Shown here: one piece after another, positions 31,626 to 40,612 of the stretch
How the letters are laid out: each line of letters begins with the position of its first letter
Position numbering within the stretch: position 1 is the first letter of the stretch
DNA from: Pseudo-nitzschia pungens
Lineage: Eukaryota > Bacillariophyta > Bacillariophyceae > Bacillariales > Bacillariaceae
Reading direction: 5' to 3'
NCBI GenBank assembly: GCA_037355855.1
Contig: CM074760.1
Coordinates: 6,874,501-6,938,500, forward strand
Length of the DNA: 64,000 bases
Made by a program: the position numbers and the translations under genes
The notes under the pieces: generated by a model
Told to the model about the DNA's origin: nothing
Database searches by the model: none
Seen by the model: the letters and a program-made list of their open reading frames with translations, nothing else

Positions 31626-33254
31626 TCAGCACGATATGACGCGGAACCGTTGAAAGTCGTCCACGGTTCTGGACACAAAGGCGGCGTTATTAGCAGCAGC
31701 GCCGATAGTTAAGGACGGTGATTGCGATTTGAGTCGTTGGTATTTCGCGAGACCCTTTTTCGATAATCTTTTCAAACGACGTAGAAAATGCTTGGCGGTA
31801 CGGCAGTGTTGAAGGATCTTTTCCTCACCAACGGTGTAATAGCCACGGGGATGGGTTTGCTCGTTGCTGCAATATCGACTTTTCCCTCTGTCGGAGATCG
31901 GGTTCTCACTTTTCGTTGATGCAACGGTGGTAGTGGTAGTGGTAGCGCTCCGGCTCGTCGCTACCTCCTGTTCCAAATTATTCAATATGACCGAGGCCTG
32001 CCGGAACCGACCTGCGTACATCCAGTTGTATGCCTCGTTTATTTTACATTGTCGGGCGCTTTGGATGTCTCCAACGTACATTGCCAACGTCCGTTGGTAC
32101 CGCGACAACCACAGGCTGTGTCCCAGATCCTTGATCCCAAAGTATCCTCCCCCGAGAGTAGAACACCACGCCGAACAAACTTTTTGCACCAGAACCTTGC
32201 GGTGGGAAACCGAGACGATGGTTGCAAAGGGCGTACGGTCGATATCGGACCGTGACGTCAGAGGTGGGTAAAGGTACAAACAAATGTCAAAACGGGTGCT
32301 CTCGGTGGCAGACAAGTGCGACTCAGTTTCGTGGTTCCCGTCCGTGCGGCCTGCTGTTCTGTTGAGATTCAACGGCGCCAGGTCTATCGCAAGCGTGCGT
32401 TCCCAAAACAATTCAGATGGATCCTGATCGCGCCCAACGTCGCTATCCGAGTCTTGTTGTTGATCTTGTTGCAAATAACCCTTGCACGTCGCTCCGTAGC
32501 TGTCATCCTTTCTCGTCGGTAGAGCTTCGCTAGTTCGACCAACAGTAATCGCTAACAATTCCCGTTCCACAGCACTTTTCAATCCAAGTGCCAGGACGGT
32601 ACGCTGTGGTATGGACGAGCTCGTCGCATCGGATGCATTGCTGCTTGCTGGTGTTGTGTCAATTTTCGCTTCGCCTCCGCATACAATGGGTTTGGGTGTA
32701 GGCATTGCCGCATCGGAATCATCCGAATCTGTTTTCTCGATACAGGTCCCCTGTTCCCTGTTTCGTGCCTCGTTCATATTAAATTTCATCGGCGACCCGA
32801 CGTCCTTTGACGAAGCAAATAGCATCGGGAACAACCCACGCCACAAAACTCCGGGATGATAGCAGTTTATGTGTAAATTCAACAAGGGTGGCCACGACGA
32901 TCCTGGTGTCTCGTCAGTGTGTTTGTGGTCGGTTTTGCACGGGGGTTTGTCGTTTGTCGCATCAACAGCAGTTGTATCGGATGGGAAGGATGATTCTGTG
33001 ATCAAACCTCGTTCATCAGGAACGAAACACGGGTGGGATAGGACGGAGGAATGAAGGGGTATCCGAATCAGGACGGTGGTGTTTGAGACCCGATAATCGC
33101 CGTCTTTTCGTTGTTTGTGGTCCTTTCGTCTGTCTTTTGTGCCAGGCCTCTTCTGTTTCCCACAGCTATCCTGTTTGTTTCCGTTGCTTCCGTGGGAAAG
33201 GGAAAGCGAAAGCGAAACAGCCTCATTCTTTCTATCCTCGATGTGGGTGCCCAT
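31626..33254 (-). CDS. Conserved-looking protein of unknown function
   Basis: This is a 542-residue protein if the first in-frame ATG at 33254 is used; the frame is open further upstream without an ATG. The first 230 residues are hydrophilic and variable. The C-terminal half looks folded: ELFWERTLAIDLAPLNL, STRFDICLYLYPPL, FATIVSVSHRKVLVQKVCSAWCS, LGGGYFGIKDLGHSLWLSRYQRTLA, CKINEAYNWMYAGRFRQASVILNNLEQE. The last part is helical and resembles a TPR-like hairpin. A basic tail (HFLRRLKRLSKKGLAKYQRLKSQ) follows. I cannot assign a family. The codon use and length support a real gene. Confidence 0.65.
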   Translation of the reverse strand: MGTHIEDRKNEAVSLSLSLSHGSNGNKQDSCGKQKRPGTKDRRKDHKQRKDGDYRVSNTTVLIRIPLHSSVLSHPCFVPDERGLITESSFPSDTTAVDATNDKPPCKTDHKHTDETPGSSWPPLLNLHINCYHPGVLWRGLFPMLFASSKDVGSPMKFNMNEARNREQGTCIEKTDSDDSDAAMPTPKPIVCGGEAKIDTTPASSNASDATSSSIPQRTVLALGLKSAVERELLAITVGRTSEALPTRKDDSYGATCKGYLQQDQQQDSDSDVGRDQDPSELFWERTLAIDLAPLNLNRTAGRTDGNHETESHLSATESTRFDICLYLYPPLTSRSDIDRTPFATIVSVSHRKVLVQKVCSAWCSTLGGGYFGIKDLGHSLWLSRYQRTLAMYVGDIQSARQCKINEAYNWMYAGRFRQASVILNNLEQEVATSRSATTTTTTVASTKSENPISDRGKSRYCSNEQTHPRGYYTVGEEKILQHCRTAKHFLRRLKRLSKKGLAKYQRLKSQSPSLTIGAAANNAAFVSRTVDDFQRFRVISC

Positions 33255-33474
33255 GATCAGACGGAAACCTCTGAGCAACAGACACACTACCGTGATCTTT
33301 CGTGCTTCTAGAGGAACCACTAGATTCAATATATGCTCAATGGAAGGACGAGGATAATGCAGTGCTAGACAACGGTAATGTGTCCCGAGTAAGAAATCAC
33401 TGAACTTTCACTCATTCCCTAAACCTTACTGCTCTCTCACAGTCTCTCACTGCATACGGTTCGTTATCGTTTCG

Positions 33475-33710
33475 TGTTGAATTCAGCAGGAAATCTACGA
33501 AAACCTTAAAGAGCACAATTAACTCTGTTGGTTAGATACAAGTAATTAAATTATGAGTGTGCTTGTGGTGAGTGGATTTATGGTCGGGCATGACTGGTTG
33601 GTGTGAGCTGGTTCTGATCTGCGTCACTAACCACTGATTCATTGTCATTATCCTCATACCATCTATACCTACATATATGCCTAATGTCTATTTGAGGCAC
33701 ATCTCCAACA
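33475..33710 (-). repeat. 3' LTR of copia copy 1
   Basis: 236 bp; preceded in element orientation by a purine-rich AGCAGCAGGAGTG, a likely polypurine tract. Confidence 0.95.
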
Positions 33711-33759
33711 CACTCCTGCTGCTCGTGGATATACATCAACATATATTCGCGAACTGTAT

Positions 33760-36700
33760 TTATTGATTTGCCTTTCTCTTGGCATATTCCTCCTGGTATG
33801 AGATATATTCTGCGTCACTAATGCCCATGATCGTGTTTCTAAACCTCCTAAACAGAGATCCTTGTAGGGGTTTAGTGAAATAGTCTGCCAACATCTCCCC
33901 TGTTGGGCAATATTGGATTGATATTTCTCCTTTCTTGACCCGGTCGGTTATCAAGAAATAGCGTATATTGATGTGGCGTGTCCGCTTCGTACTGGATGAC
34001 TTACCATTCATCTCCAGTTTCATGGCACTTGTGTTATCCTGATTGAGTATGTTTTGTTTTCCTAAGTATTGTTTGTCGGCGTCATTTTCGGGCGTTTTCT
34101 TGTTCACTTGCGCCGCATATCCTTGCCATTCAAGGTAATAGTGGCACCACAGGTTGTATGGTAGGGTGTCATCAACCCCAACAAGCTCTGCCTCCGTTGA
34201 ACTCTTGGTGTTCAGCTTTTGTTTTGTGGACATTGCGAGTACTGCCCCCTGCCCAAATGTGAGAACTCCACCTGTATGGCTCTTCATATCTGAATGCACT
34301 GCAAAGGACGCATCAACATACCAGTAGGCATTGCCGGTGTTGTCCCACCCTAACACTAAAGGCAGGAAGATGGTGTCACGCACATACCCCATTACACGCC
34401 GGAGCTTCTTCCAGTCATCTTTGTCTGGGCTGGCTACACGGGTACAGAGGAATGCAATGGCTGTCTGGATGTCAGGGCGTGCCCTTTTGCTTGCAAAAAG
34501 TAGTTGGGCAACATGTTTGTGGAAGGTCTCAGCGCTCTGGCGCTCAAGCTTCTCCCCATCTGGGTTCATCTTGAATAGGTGGTCCGATGCTGGTGTGGGG
34601 ATGACCCTTGTTTCACGCAGGTCCGCCGGTAGCTCACTCATGATTCCTTCGAGATAGTCAAACATGCTGAACTTCACCCTCCCTTCTTCACTGTAGTCAA
34701 TGGTCATTCCGACGTAGTCGTGTATCTTCCCACGTGTGACTGTGAGGGGTGATTCAATGCCGAACACTTTGTTGAGGTCATTCAAGACTGCTGTTACTAC
34801 TTCAGGGTCCTTGTGGGAGATCTTCAGGTCATCCACGTGCCAGACAATAGTGCATTGCTTGCCCTTGATCATCTTATTGGCAGTACATGTGTCATATGGG
34901 TTCAGCTCGAACCCCCATTCCACTAACTGTCCTGAGAGGCGCTCCCAGAACAAGAGGGCTGCTCTGAGAGTCCCGTATATAGCCTTGTCGGCTTGGGTGT
35001 AGAGCACCTTGTGTCCCTTACGGTCCAACATGTGCTTCCGGTAGACTTCAGGGTCGATTCTGGCTAATAGTTCAGCCATTGGTCCATCGAAACGTATGTG
35101 GACCACCTCCCCATCTGGCATTGGTGTTTGTAGGAAAGCTCCAGGGATGTCTGCTGTGGCCACATCCCTCCCTTCAATCGCATCGATTAGACAGGTCAAC
35201 ATCAGGCCATGTAGTGATACCGTTGGCGAGTAGGTGTCTTCCCGGGAGATAAAGTCTCGTTGCGTCCGCCCGTCGGCACATCCTCGGGCCTTGATCTTCC
35301 CACATCTTTTGCGCTTCAAGAACATGAGATATGGGAGGGCACGCTTGATCTCTTCCCGTGTCAAATCACCAACATTGACCGGGTGGACAACTTTCCGCTC
35401 GTGTAGTTGTTTCAGTTCGGTCAGCACCGCCTCCACACCGGCGGTGCCAAACAGTTTCAGCCCGGCCTTTACCCCATATTGCTTGGTAACGAGCGAGGCA
35501 TCAATGTTGTTATAGGAAGCAATTGCGTTCGAGATGAACACATAATGTGCGTGTTGCGTCTCCAGGCGTTTGACGGCGCGTCCCAGGCCCCCGGTGAACA
35601 CATTTGAATGGTGTGATACGTGTACCCGGTGGTGTACGTTAGACTCGAACCCATCGTCGGAACCAAACTTGTTGTGCCCGCGGGTTACTCTAGGTCTGAG
35701 CGTCATGCCCGTACTGATACTGGTGTCGTCCCTGTTGCTGCTAGTTATGGAGTCTGTTGTTGCATTGCTGTGATTGTATTCCGACACATCCGGGTGATCA
35801 GAGCTGTCGGCTGCCTCGTCGGTCTCATCGCCGCATGTCGGTTCAGTAGGCATGTCACATGCATTGGTGTCGTTTTCCTTCTCATTGTCATATTCGGTAC
35901 GAGTATGCCCGCTCTCCCCGTCCACGCTGGACGATTCAACGGACGAGTTGTCATCAGATACCGTGTTAGCGTCTTCAGCGCTTGGCTCATTTTCTGGATC
36001 GCTAACCTCATACAACTCCTCCACAGCAATTTCACCATGGTCATTTGCATTCTCCTCTACTTGTGCGTCCGCACCACGCTCGTTAGCTCCCGAGTCCTCC
36101 ATAATGTCGGCTAGTTCATCCTGGTCAATGGTTCCGGTAAGATCTGTGGCAACGGTGGAGTCATCATTGTCGGGTGAGAACGAGTGGTCCGAAGCCCCAT
36201 CGTCAGACCCGACGCTCTCTGTGTCTAGGTCTAGAATGGTTGTTGCGCCATCCCTGTTTCCGAATGTGACACCTATAGGGCAGTTCTGTTCGGCCGCAAT
36301 TTGTTCTACCCTGGACACAACTGTGTCGGTCATATGGGCGCCGGTTGCGGTTTGTCGGCGGATACGTCGTCCAGTCTTTAGGTCAAAGAGATACATCGCC
36401 CCGCTCCTATCCCCTGTTGGGCGTAAGTATATAGCGTCACGGGCTCGTGGGCTCATTGTGTTGTCACTGGCGTCTTCATGTCCAAGCACGTAGTCCCCGA
36501 ATTGGAACCGGCAGTGTTTTGCGGCGTCTAGGCGCACCCCGGTCATAAGCTGTCGTGGGGAAATTGTCGCTGACACTCCTACTCTGTTACACCAATTATT
36601 TAGCCAAAAGATTGCGGCGGCCACCATATCAATGACCACACGCCGGGGCAGGCGCTTGAATGGCACTGAGGCAAACAGGCATCGAATGCGCTCCTTGCAC

Positions 36701-39135
36701 GTTCGGTTGTCTCGTTCCACATATGGTTCGTGTTGATTTCGCGCAACGCCCTCGAATCGAACCGGTGGACGTCGGTTGAGTAAGTGGTCCGTTAGGCAGT
36801 TGAATTCATTGTCCCCGGAGATGCAGGTGACAGTGAACCCCCTCCCGGAGTATAGCCCGATAATTGCTCCGATACTTCTTTCCAGTGTTGATTGGGACGC
36901 GTCTTCGATTGCTGCTACTGTGCGGAAATAGAGGTGTCGGGACACACTGCGAAAGAACTTGATTCCGTTTACAGTAAAAATATCAATACTAACCGTCACT
37001 TCCTTGTAACGCTGCAGAATTTCCAGTGGCACTGGGGTGGTATCTTCGCGCACATGCCCGGGCTGTTGCCTGACAGACTTTCCTTTGATAATGTTAGTGT
37101 TGGCGCCAAAGATGTCTTCGGCGATGAGCACGTCCCTTCTGGTGACTGGACAATTGAGTAGCACGTTGTTATCCACAAGTCTCAGGAATTCTCCCCGGCT
37201 TGGGAACCCAAGGATCTCTTGCAGCTTCTGTGCCTTGGCTGCACGGCGCACGTCGAGGTCGGAATATAATTTCTTTTGTCCTTCAACGGACGTGATGGCA
37301 AGCATTGTACCATCAGTCTCTCGCAAGTCACAATAGTATAGCCCACTGTCTGCACGGGTGAATCTCCGTGTGCTTCCGTCGGGTTTGTGAACAAAGAAGG
37401 ACTGAGTAATTGCAGTGTCGAGGGTTACCCGGTAGATGTCCGATACAAGGCTGAGGGATAGAATGTTTGCCATCCCTCCTTCCTGGTACCACACTGTTCC
37501 GAAACCTGGTAAGTGCCCGACTTGATCCACAACAACCACTCCTGCGTTGCAGTGAATTCGAATCTTGTTGCCGTTTGGGTGTTTGCGGATGTTTCGCAAC
37601 AATCGTGGGTTGCTCACGCAGTTACATGTGGCTTGGCTGTCCAGCAGTAACCAGTATGGGTCGATATTGCTGGATTGACCTTGCGAAAACATGTACTCCG
37701 AAGCTTCCCCAAGCTGGTGGACACCAGCGCGCGAGTCCACACTCCTGGGCTTTTCGGTGGGATTGTTGTCCCCAGGCTCCTCACTCCTGGGCTTTTCGGT
37801 GGGATTGTTGTGCCCAGGCTCCTCACTGTGAGTCTGGAAGAAGCATAGCTCGTCTTCAGTATCTTCGTCATCAATTGCTGCCATGAGGACTTGAGTGGCC
37901 TCCCGGATGGTTGGCCCGGTCTCATTCGGCTCAGTCGGCTTGTCTGGGGAGTCTTCCGGTTCGCTTGAGACCTCATCTGGTTCCTCGTTGGGTCCGGTTT
38001 CGATGGCGTTGGACACAAGGGCAGTGCCTTCTTTGGTCTCACCCTGACTTTGTTTGTCTCCTTTGTTGTTTTTGCTTTGGTTGTCCTTAGGCCTGGTCGA
38101 CTTGTACTGGTTTAGCAGTTCTAGCGCCTTGGGTTGAGTTGTGGGGTACACGTCTGCACCGAGACTGTAGTTGTCCTTGAGAACCCCTGCGAGATTTCGG
38201 TGCAACTTGTTGTTGCTCCCATTAACGATGACGACCGATAGCAACATCTCATTCATGATTAGGTGGACCTTCGACTTGTCAGTCTCCTCCATCTTTTGAT
38301 AGTCCTCATATGTTTTTCCATGAAATGACTTGTTCAGTGCAAGTTTGATCATTGTCTTGCTTCGAATGGTGATACCGGCTGAGGTAAGAACATCAAAGCG
38401 TGCCTTGGTTTCCTCAGCATAAGTAGCGGCGTCCTTGTTCCCATCCTGTTTGCATGAAAAGAACTTGTAAATTTTGTTTATGGCGTCCACCATGGGGTGG
38501 ACTTTGGTTGCGCTATCTCGGTAGCAATACTCCCGGAGGATTGTGAGTAGTTGAAGTGTATCTTGGGCAGTTTCTATTTCGTTCCACTGTTCGCATGTCT
38601 TGAGGTGTTGCTTCACTCCAGGGCTGAGTTGCCCCTCAATTGTTGAGAACATGCTCTTGAGGTCCTCACAGTATGTTTCGAATTTTTTGGCTGAACGCTC
38701 CCCTTTCTTCACCCACAGCTCCTCGAGTAGGCGCTTCTTTGTCTCATCCACTGTTGTTGATCCATCTCCGGACGTGATGGTATATTGGCCGGCGTCAGGC
38801 ATTGGTGGAAGGAAATCTTCCTCCTTCAGCTTGGTGGCGTTTATAAGGGTTGTCTTGACGTTCGAGTTCTTCTTGCCAGCCACAATCTTCAATCCCTCAA
38901 AGAGCTTGTCGTACTGTGTTGACTTTGATCCATCAATCACGATGCCTTTTAATTCATCCTGGTCCAATCCGGTGAACTTCTTGCGGTCAGTGGGCGACCC
39001 GCTTGCTGGTGTTATGTTGTTGTTGTTGTTGCCTCGTCGGTTGCGGTTTCTTGGTCTCGTGTTGCTTGTGTTTTGCGAGTTCGCACCGGGGCTCTTTTGG
39101 GTGTTTAGTTGTTCCATGCTGGAGGATACCTTCAT
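33760..39135 (-). CDS. Copia gag-pol polyprotein, copy 1
   Basis: This is a 1791-residue single ORF from the ATG at 39135. Gag occupies about residues 1-430 without any CCHC zinc knuckle. The protease motif is WLLLDSQAT with Asp499; the usual DSGA/DTGA is DSQA here. The GAG-pre-integrase region is followed by integrase (VSIDIFTVN, ISGDNEFN, YVERDNRTCKERI). An acidic S/D/E-rich linker is next, then RT (KARGCADGR, DVATADIPGAFLQT, WHVDD with Asp1435-1436) and RNase H (YVDASFAVH, STEAELVG, TRHINIRYF, DYFTKPLQG). This pol order defines Ty1/copia. A 42-bp in-frame tandem duplication encodes two copies of EEPG(H/D)NNPTEKPRS near residues 440-470. Gag and Pol have no frameshift between them. Confidence 0.96.
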   Translation of the reverse strand: MKVSSSMEQLNTQKSPGANSQNTSNTRPRNRNRRGNNNNNITPASGSPTDRKKFTGLDQDELKGIVIDGSKSTQYDKLFEGLKIVAGKKNSNVKTTLINATKLKEEDFLPPMPDAGQYTITSGDGSTTVDETKKRLLEELWVKKGERSAKKFETYCEDLKSMFSTIEGQLSPGVKQHLKTCEQWNEIETAQDTLQLLTILREYCYRDSATKVHPMVDAINKIYKFFSCKQDGNKDAATYAEETKARFDVLTSAGITIRSKTMIKLALNKSFHGKTYEDYQKMEETDKSKVHLIMNEMLLSVVIVNGSNNKLHRNLAGVLKDNYSLGADVYPTTQPKALELLNQYKSTRPKDNQSKNNKGDKQSQGETKEGTALVSNAIETGPNEEPDEVSSEPEDSPDKPTEPNETGPTIREATQVLMAAIDDEDTEDELCFFQTHSEEPGHNNPTEKPRSEEPGDNNPTEKPRSVDSRAGVHQLGEASEYMFSQGQSSNIDPYWLLLDSQATCNCVSNPRLLRNIRKHPNGNKIRIHCNAGVVVVDQVGHLPGFGTVWYQEGGMANILSLSLVSDIYRVTLDTAITQSFFVHKPDGSTRRFTRADSGLYYCDLRETDGTMLAITSVEGQKKLYSDLDVRRAAKAQKLQEILGFPSRGEFLRLVDNNVLLNCPVTRRDVLIAEDIFGANTNIIKGKSVRQQPGHVREDTTPVPLEILQRYKEVTVSIDIFTVNGIKFFRSVSRHLYFRTVAAIEDASQSTLERSIGAIIGLYSGRGFTVTCISGDNEFNCLTDHLLNRRPPVRFEGVARNQHEPYVERDNRTCKERIRCLFASVPFKRLPRRVVIDMVAAAIFWLNNWCNRVGVSATISPRQLMTGVRLDAAKHCRFQFGDYVLGHEDASDNTMSPRARDAIYLRPTGDRSGAMYLFDLKTGRRIRRQTATGAHMTDTVVSRVEQIAAEQNCPIGVTFGNRDGATTILDLDTESVGSDDGASDHSFSPDNDDSTVATDLTGTIDQDELADIMEDSGANERGADAQVEENANDHGEIAVEELYEVSDPENEPSAEDANTVSDDNSSVESSSVDGESGHTRTEYDNEKENDTNACDMPTEPTCGDETDEAADSSDHPDVSEYNHSNATTDSITSSNRDDTSISTGMTLRPRVTRGHNKFGSDDGFESNVHHRVHVSHHSNVFTGGLGRAVKRLETQHAHYVFISNAIASYNNIDASLVTKQYGVKAGLKLFGTAGVEAVLTELKQLHERKVVHPVNVGDLTREEIKRALPYLMFLKRKRCGKIKARGCADGRTQRDFISREDTYSPTVSLHGLMLTCLIDAIEGRDVATADIPGAFLQTPMPDGEVVHIRFDGPMAELLARIDPEVYRKHMLDRKGHKVLYTQADKAIYGTLRAALLFWERLSGQLVEWGFELNPYDTCTANKMIKGKQCTIVWHVDDLKISHKDPEVVTAVLNDLNKVFGIESPLTVTRGKIHDYVGMTIDYSEEGRVKFSMFDYLEGIMSELPADLRETRVIPTPASDHLFKMNPDGEKLERQSAETFHKHVAQLLFASKRARPDIQTAIAFLCTRVASPDKDDWKKLRRVMGYVRDTIFLPLVLGWDNTGNAYWYVDASFAVHSDMKSHTGGVLTFGQGAVLAMSTKQKLNTKSSTEAELVGVDDTLPYNLWCHYYLEWQGYAAQVNKKTPENDADKQYLGKQNILNQDNTSAMKLEMNGKSSSTKRTRHINIRYFLITDRVKKGEISIQYCPTGEMLADYFTKPLQGSLFRRFRNTIMGISDAEYISYQEEYAKRKANQ

Positions 39136-39235
39136 CTACTGCTACAGCTGTATTACCGCTCGGAGGATCTTGATCGACTCGACGTGCGATGGATCGAAAC
39201 GCTATGGTGGTTCCGGTTGGAAATTATTCCACCGC

Positions 39236-39253
39236 TAATTTAATTACTTGTAT
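39236..39253 (-). promoter_or_regulatory. Primer-binding site complementary to LTR segment 39314-39331 (copy 1)
   Basis: In element orientation ATACAAGTAATTAAATTA begins at the last LTR base. Its exact 18-nt complement lies inside the LTR at 39314-39331, leaving a 60-nt loop. See the corresponding site in copy 2. Confidence 0.7.
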
Positions 39254-39488
39254 GTTGAATTCAGCAGGAAATCTACGAAAACCTTAAAGAGCACAATTAA
39301 CTCTGTTGGTTAGATACAAGTAATTAAATTATGAGTGTGCTTGTGGTGAGTGGATTTATGGTCGGGCATGACTGGTTGGTGTGAGCTGGTTCTGATCTGC
39401 GTCACTAACCACTGATTCATTGTCATTATCCTCATACCATCTATACCTACATATATGCCTAATGTCTATTTGAGGCACATCTCCAACA
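39253..39488 (-). repeat. 5' LTR of copia copy 1
   Basis: 236 bp. By comparison with copy 2, the 79 bp next to the interior (39253-39331) are the conserved, presumed R-U5 part; 39332-39488 is the divergent U3. Confidence 0.95.
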
Positions 39489-39493
39489 TTTCG

Positions 39494-40612
39494 TTCCTCG
39501 TCCAACATTCCGTCTGACGCCTGAGACGAACGTCTTGTTTCAAAAATCTAAATTTCAAACGTGGAATGGGCAAGGCGCAAATCACATTACAGGTACGTAC
39601 GTACGGTACGGGGGATTGGTTCCCCTCCCGAAATAAAGGAGACGAACAGTTAAGGTTAACCTTACTCGTAAGATCTTACGTAGTACTTGTAAGGTTACTT
39701 CATATTAAGACGTACTAGTAACTTACTACTATTTCCCAAATCAACTGGTATGTTGTACTACCGGTATGCATTTGAATAATGTACTAAGGTTTAGGTCTTA
39801 CTTGTAGTAAGAACCACAGGATCACAAAGATTGTCTCTGATTATACTGCATTATCTTACCTACCACTTGAAAACAATGTTTCTTCGTTGGCAACAGCATT
39901 CATGGACTACACGGTAGTCTATTACTAGTAGGTGGTCAGCAAGACTACTACTAGCATTGTTGTTGTTATTAGTAGTACAATATTTGACTCAATTAGTACT
40001 AGTATTAGTAGTACGAGGACCTACTACTACAAGAAGAAGGCCTACTAGAACAAGAATGATGACACCACCATCTGGATTGATACAAGCAAGAAAGACTTTG
40101 CAACTAGAAAATAGTGTTTGTAGACTCAGTACATAAAATTACGAGTAAGGTTAATCAGGGATCCAGAATCCTTCATAAGGTAGCATACGAGATGATACGA
40201 GTAAGGTTAACTTACCACTCTACTAGTACCGGTATTTATCGTTCGATGATTCGAAACCCGCGCAAAATTTACTGCTTGTGTGCGGGAATCGTGTTTCATA
40301 CCACCCTGTTTCATACCGCTGGTGATGTGTGGGAATCGTGTTTCAGCTCATAACTACTGCTGTTGTGTGGGAATCGTGTTTCATACAGGGTGTTTTTTAC
40401 ATGATGGCTCCATCCAGAAGAGGAATGTCGTAGTGTGATATCAAGTTCCTTGCAAGCAATGCTATGAGACCTAATATTGTACGAAGTATCTTTTATCACA
40501 ATATTTAAAAATAATAATAATAAAAACATCTATAAAGCATAAGCACAAACACAAGTAATACTTCTTTCATTCGACCCTCCTGCGCATCGATCTATCCGAA
40601 CATTGGGAAATC
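39494..40612. other. Intergenic region rich in GTAAGGTTA and TACTAGTA-type motifs
   Basis: No gene seen. GTAAGGTTA or its complement occurs at 39657, 39690, 40145 and 40201, all upstream of the RNA-repair gene. There are dense TACTAGTA/GTACTAGTA palindromic stretches at 39700-40030. TGTGTGGGAATCGTGTTTCA recurs three times around 40280-40385. Confidence 0.55.

Larger units (their letters stand above)
33475..39488 (-). mobile_element. Ty1/copia retrotransposon, copy 1, complete
   Basis: This 6014-bp element is transcribed on the minus strand. LTRs of 236 bp (33475-33710 and 39253-39488) read as identical, start TGTTG and end CAACA. A 5-bp target duplication TTTCG flanks it (33470-33474 and 39489-39493). 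One long intact ORF fills the interior. Identical LTRs and an intact ORF imply a recent insertion. The element lies between the unknown gene at 31.6-33.3 kb and the RNA-repair gene. It is a relative of the plus-strand copy at 50006-56048: the LTRs share the inner 79 bp and differ in U3. Confidence 0.96.

Noticed and set aside
33754..39250. Possible tRNA-primed priming site next to the LTR
   Set aside because: The sequence after the LTR does not resemble the 3' end complement of a tRNA that I recognise, for example initiator tRNA-Met. The self-complement explains it better, but a tRNA match was not tested by search.
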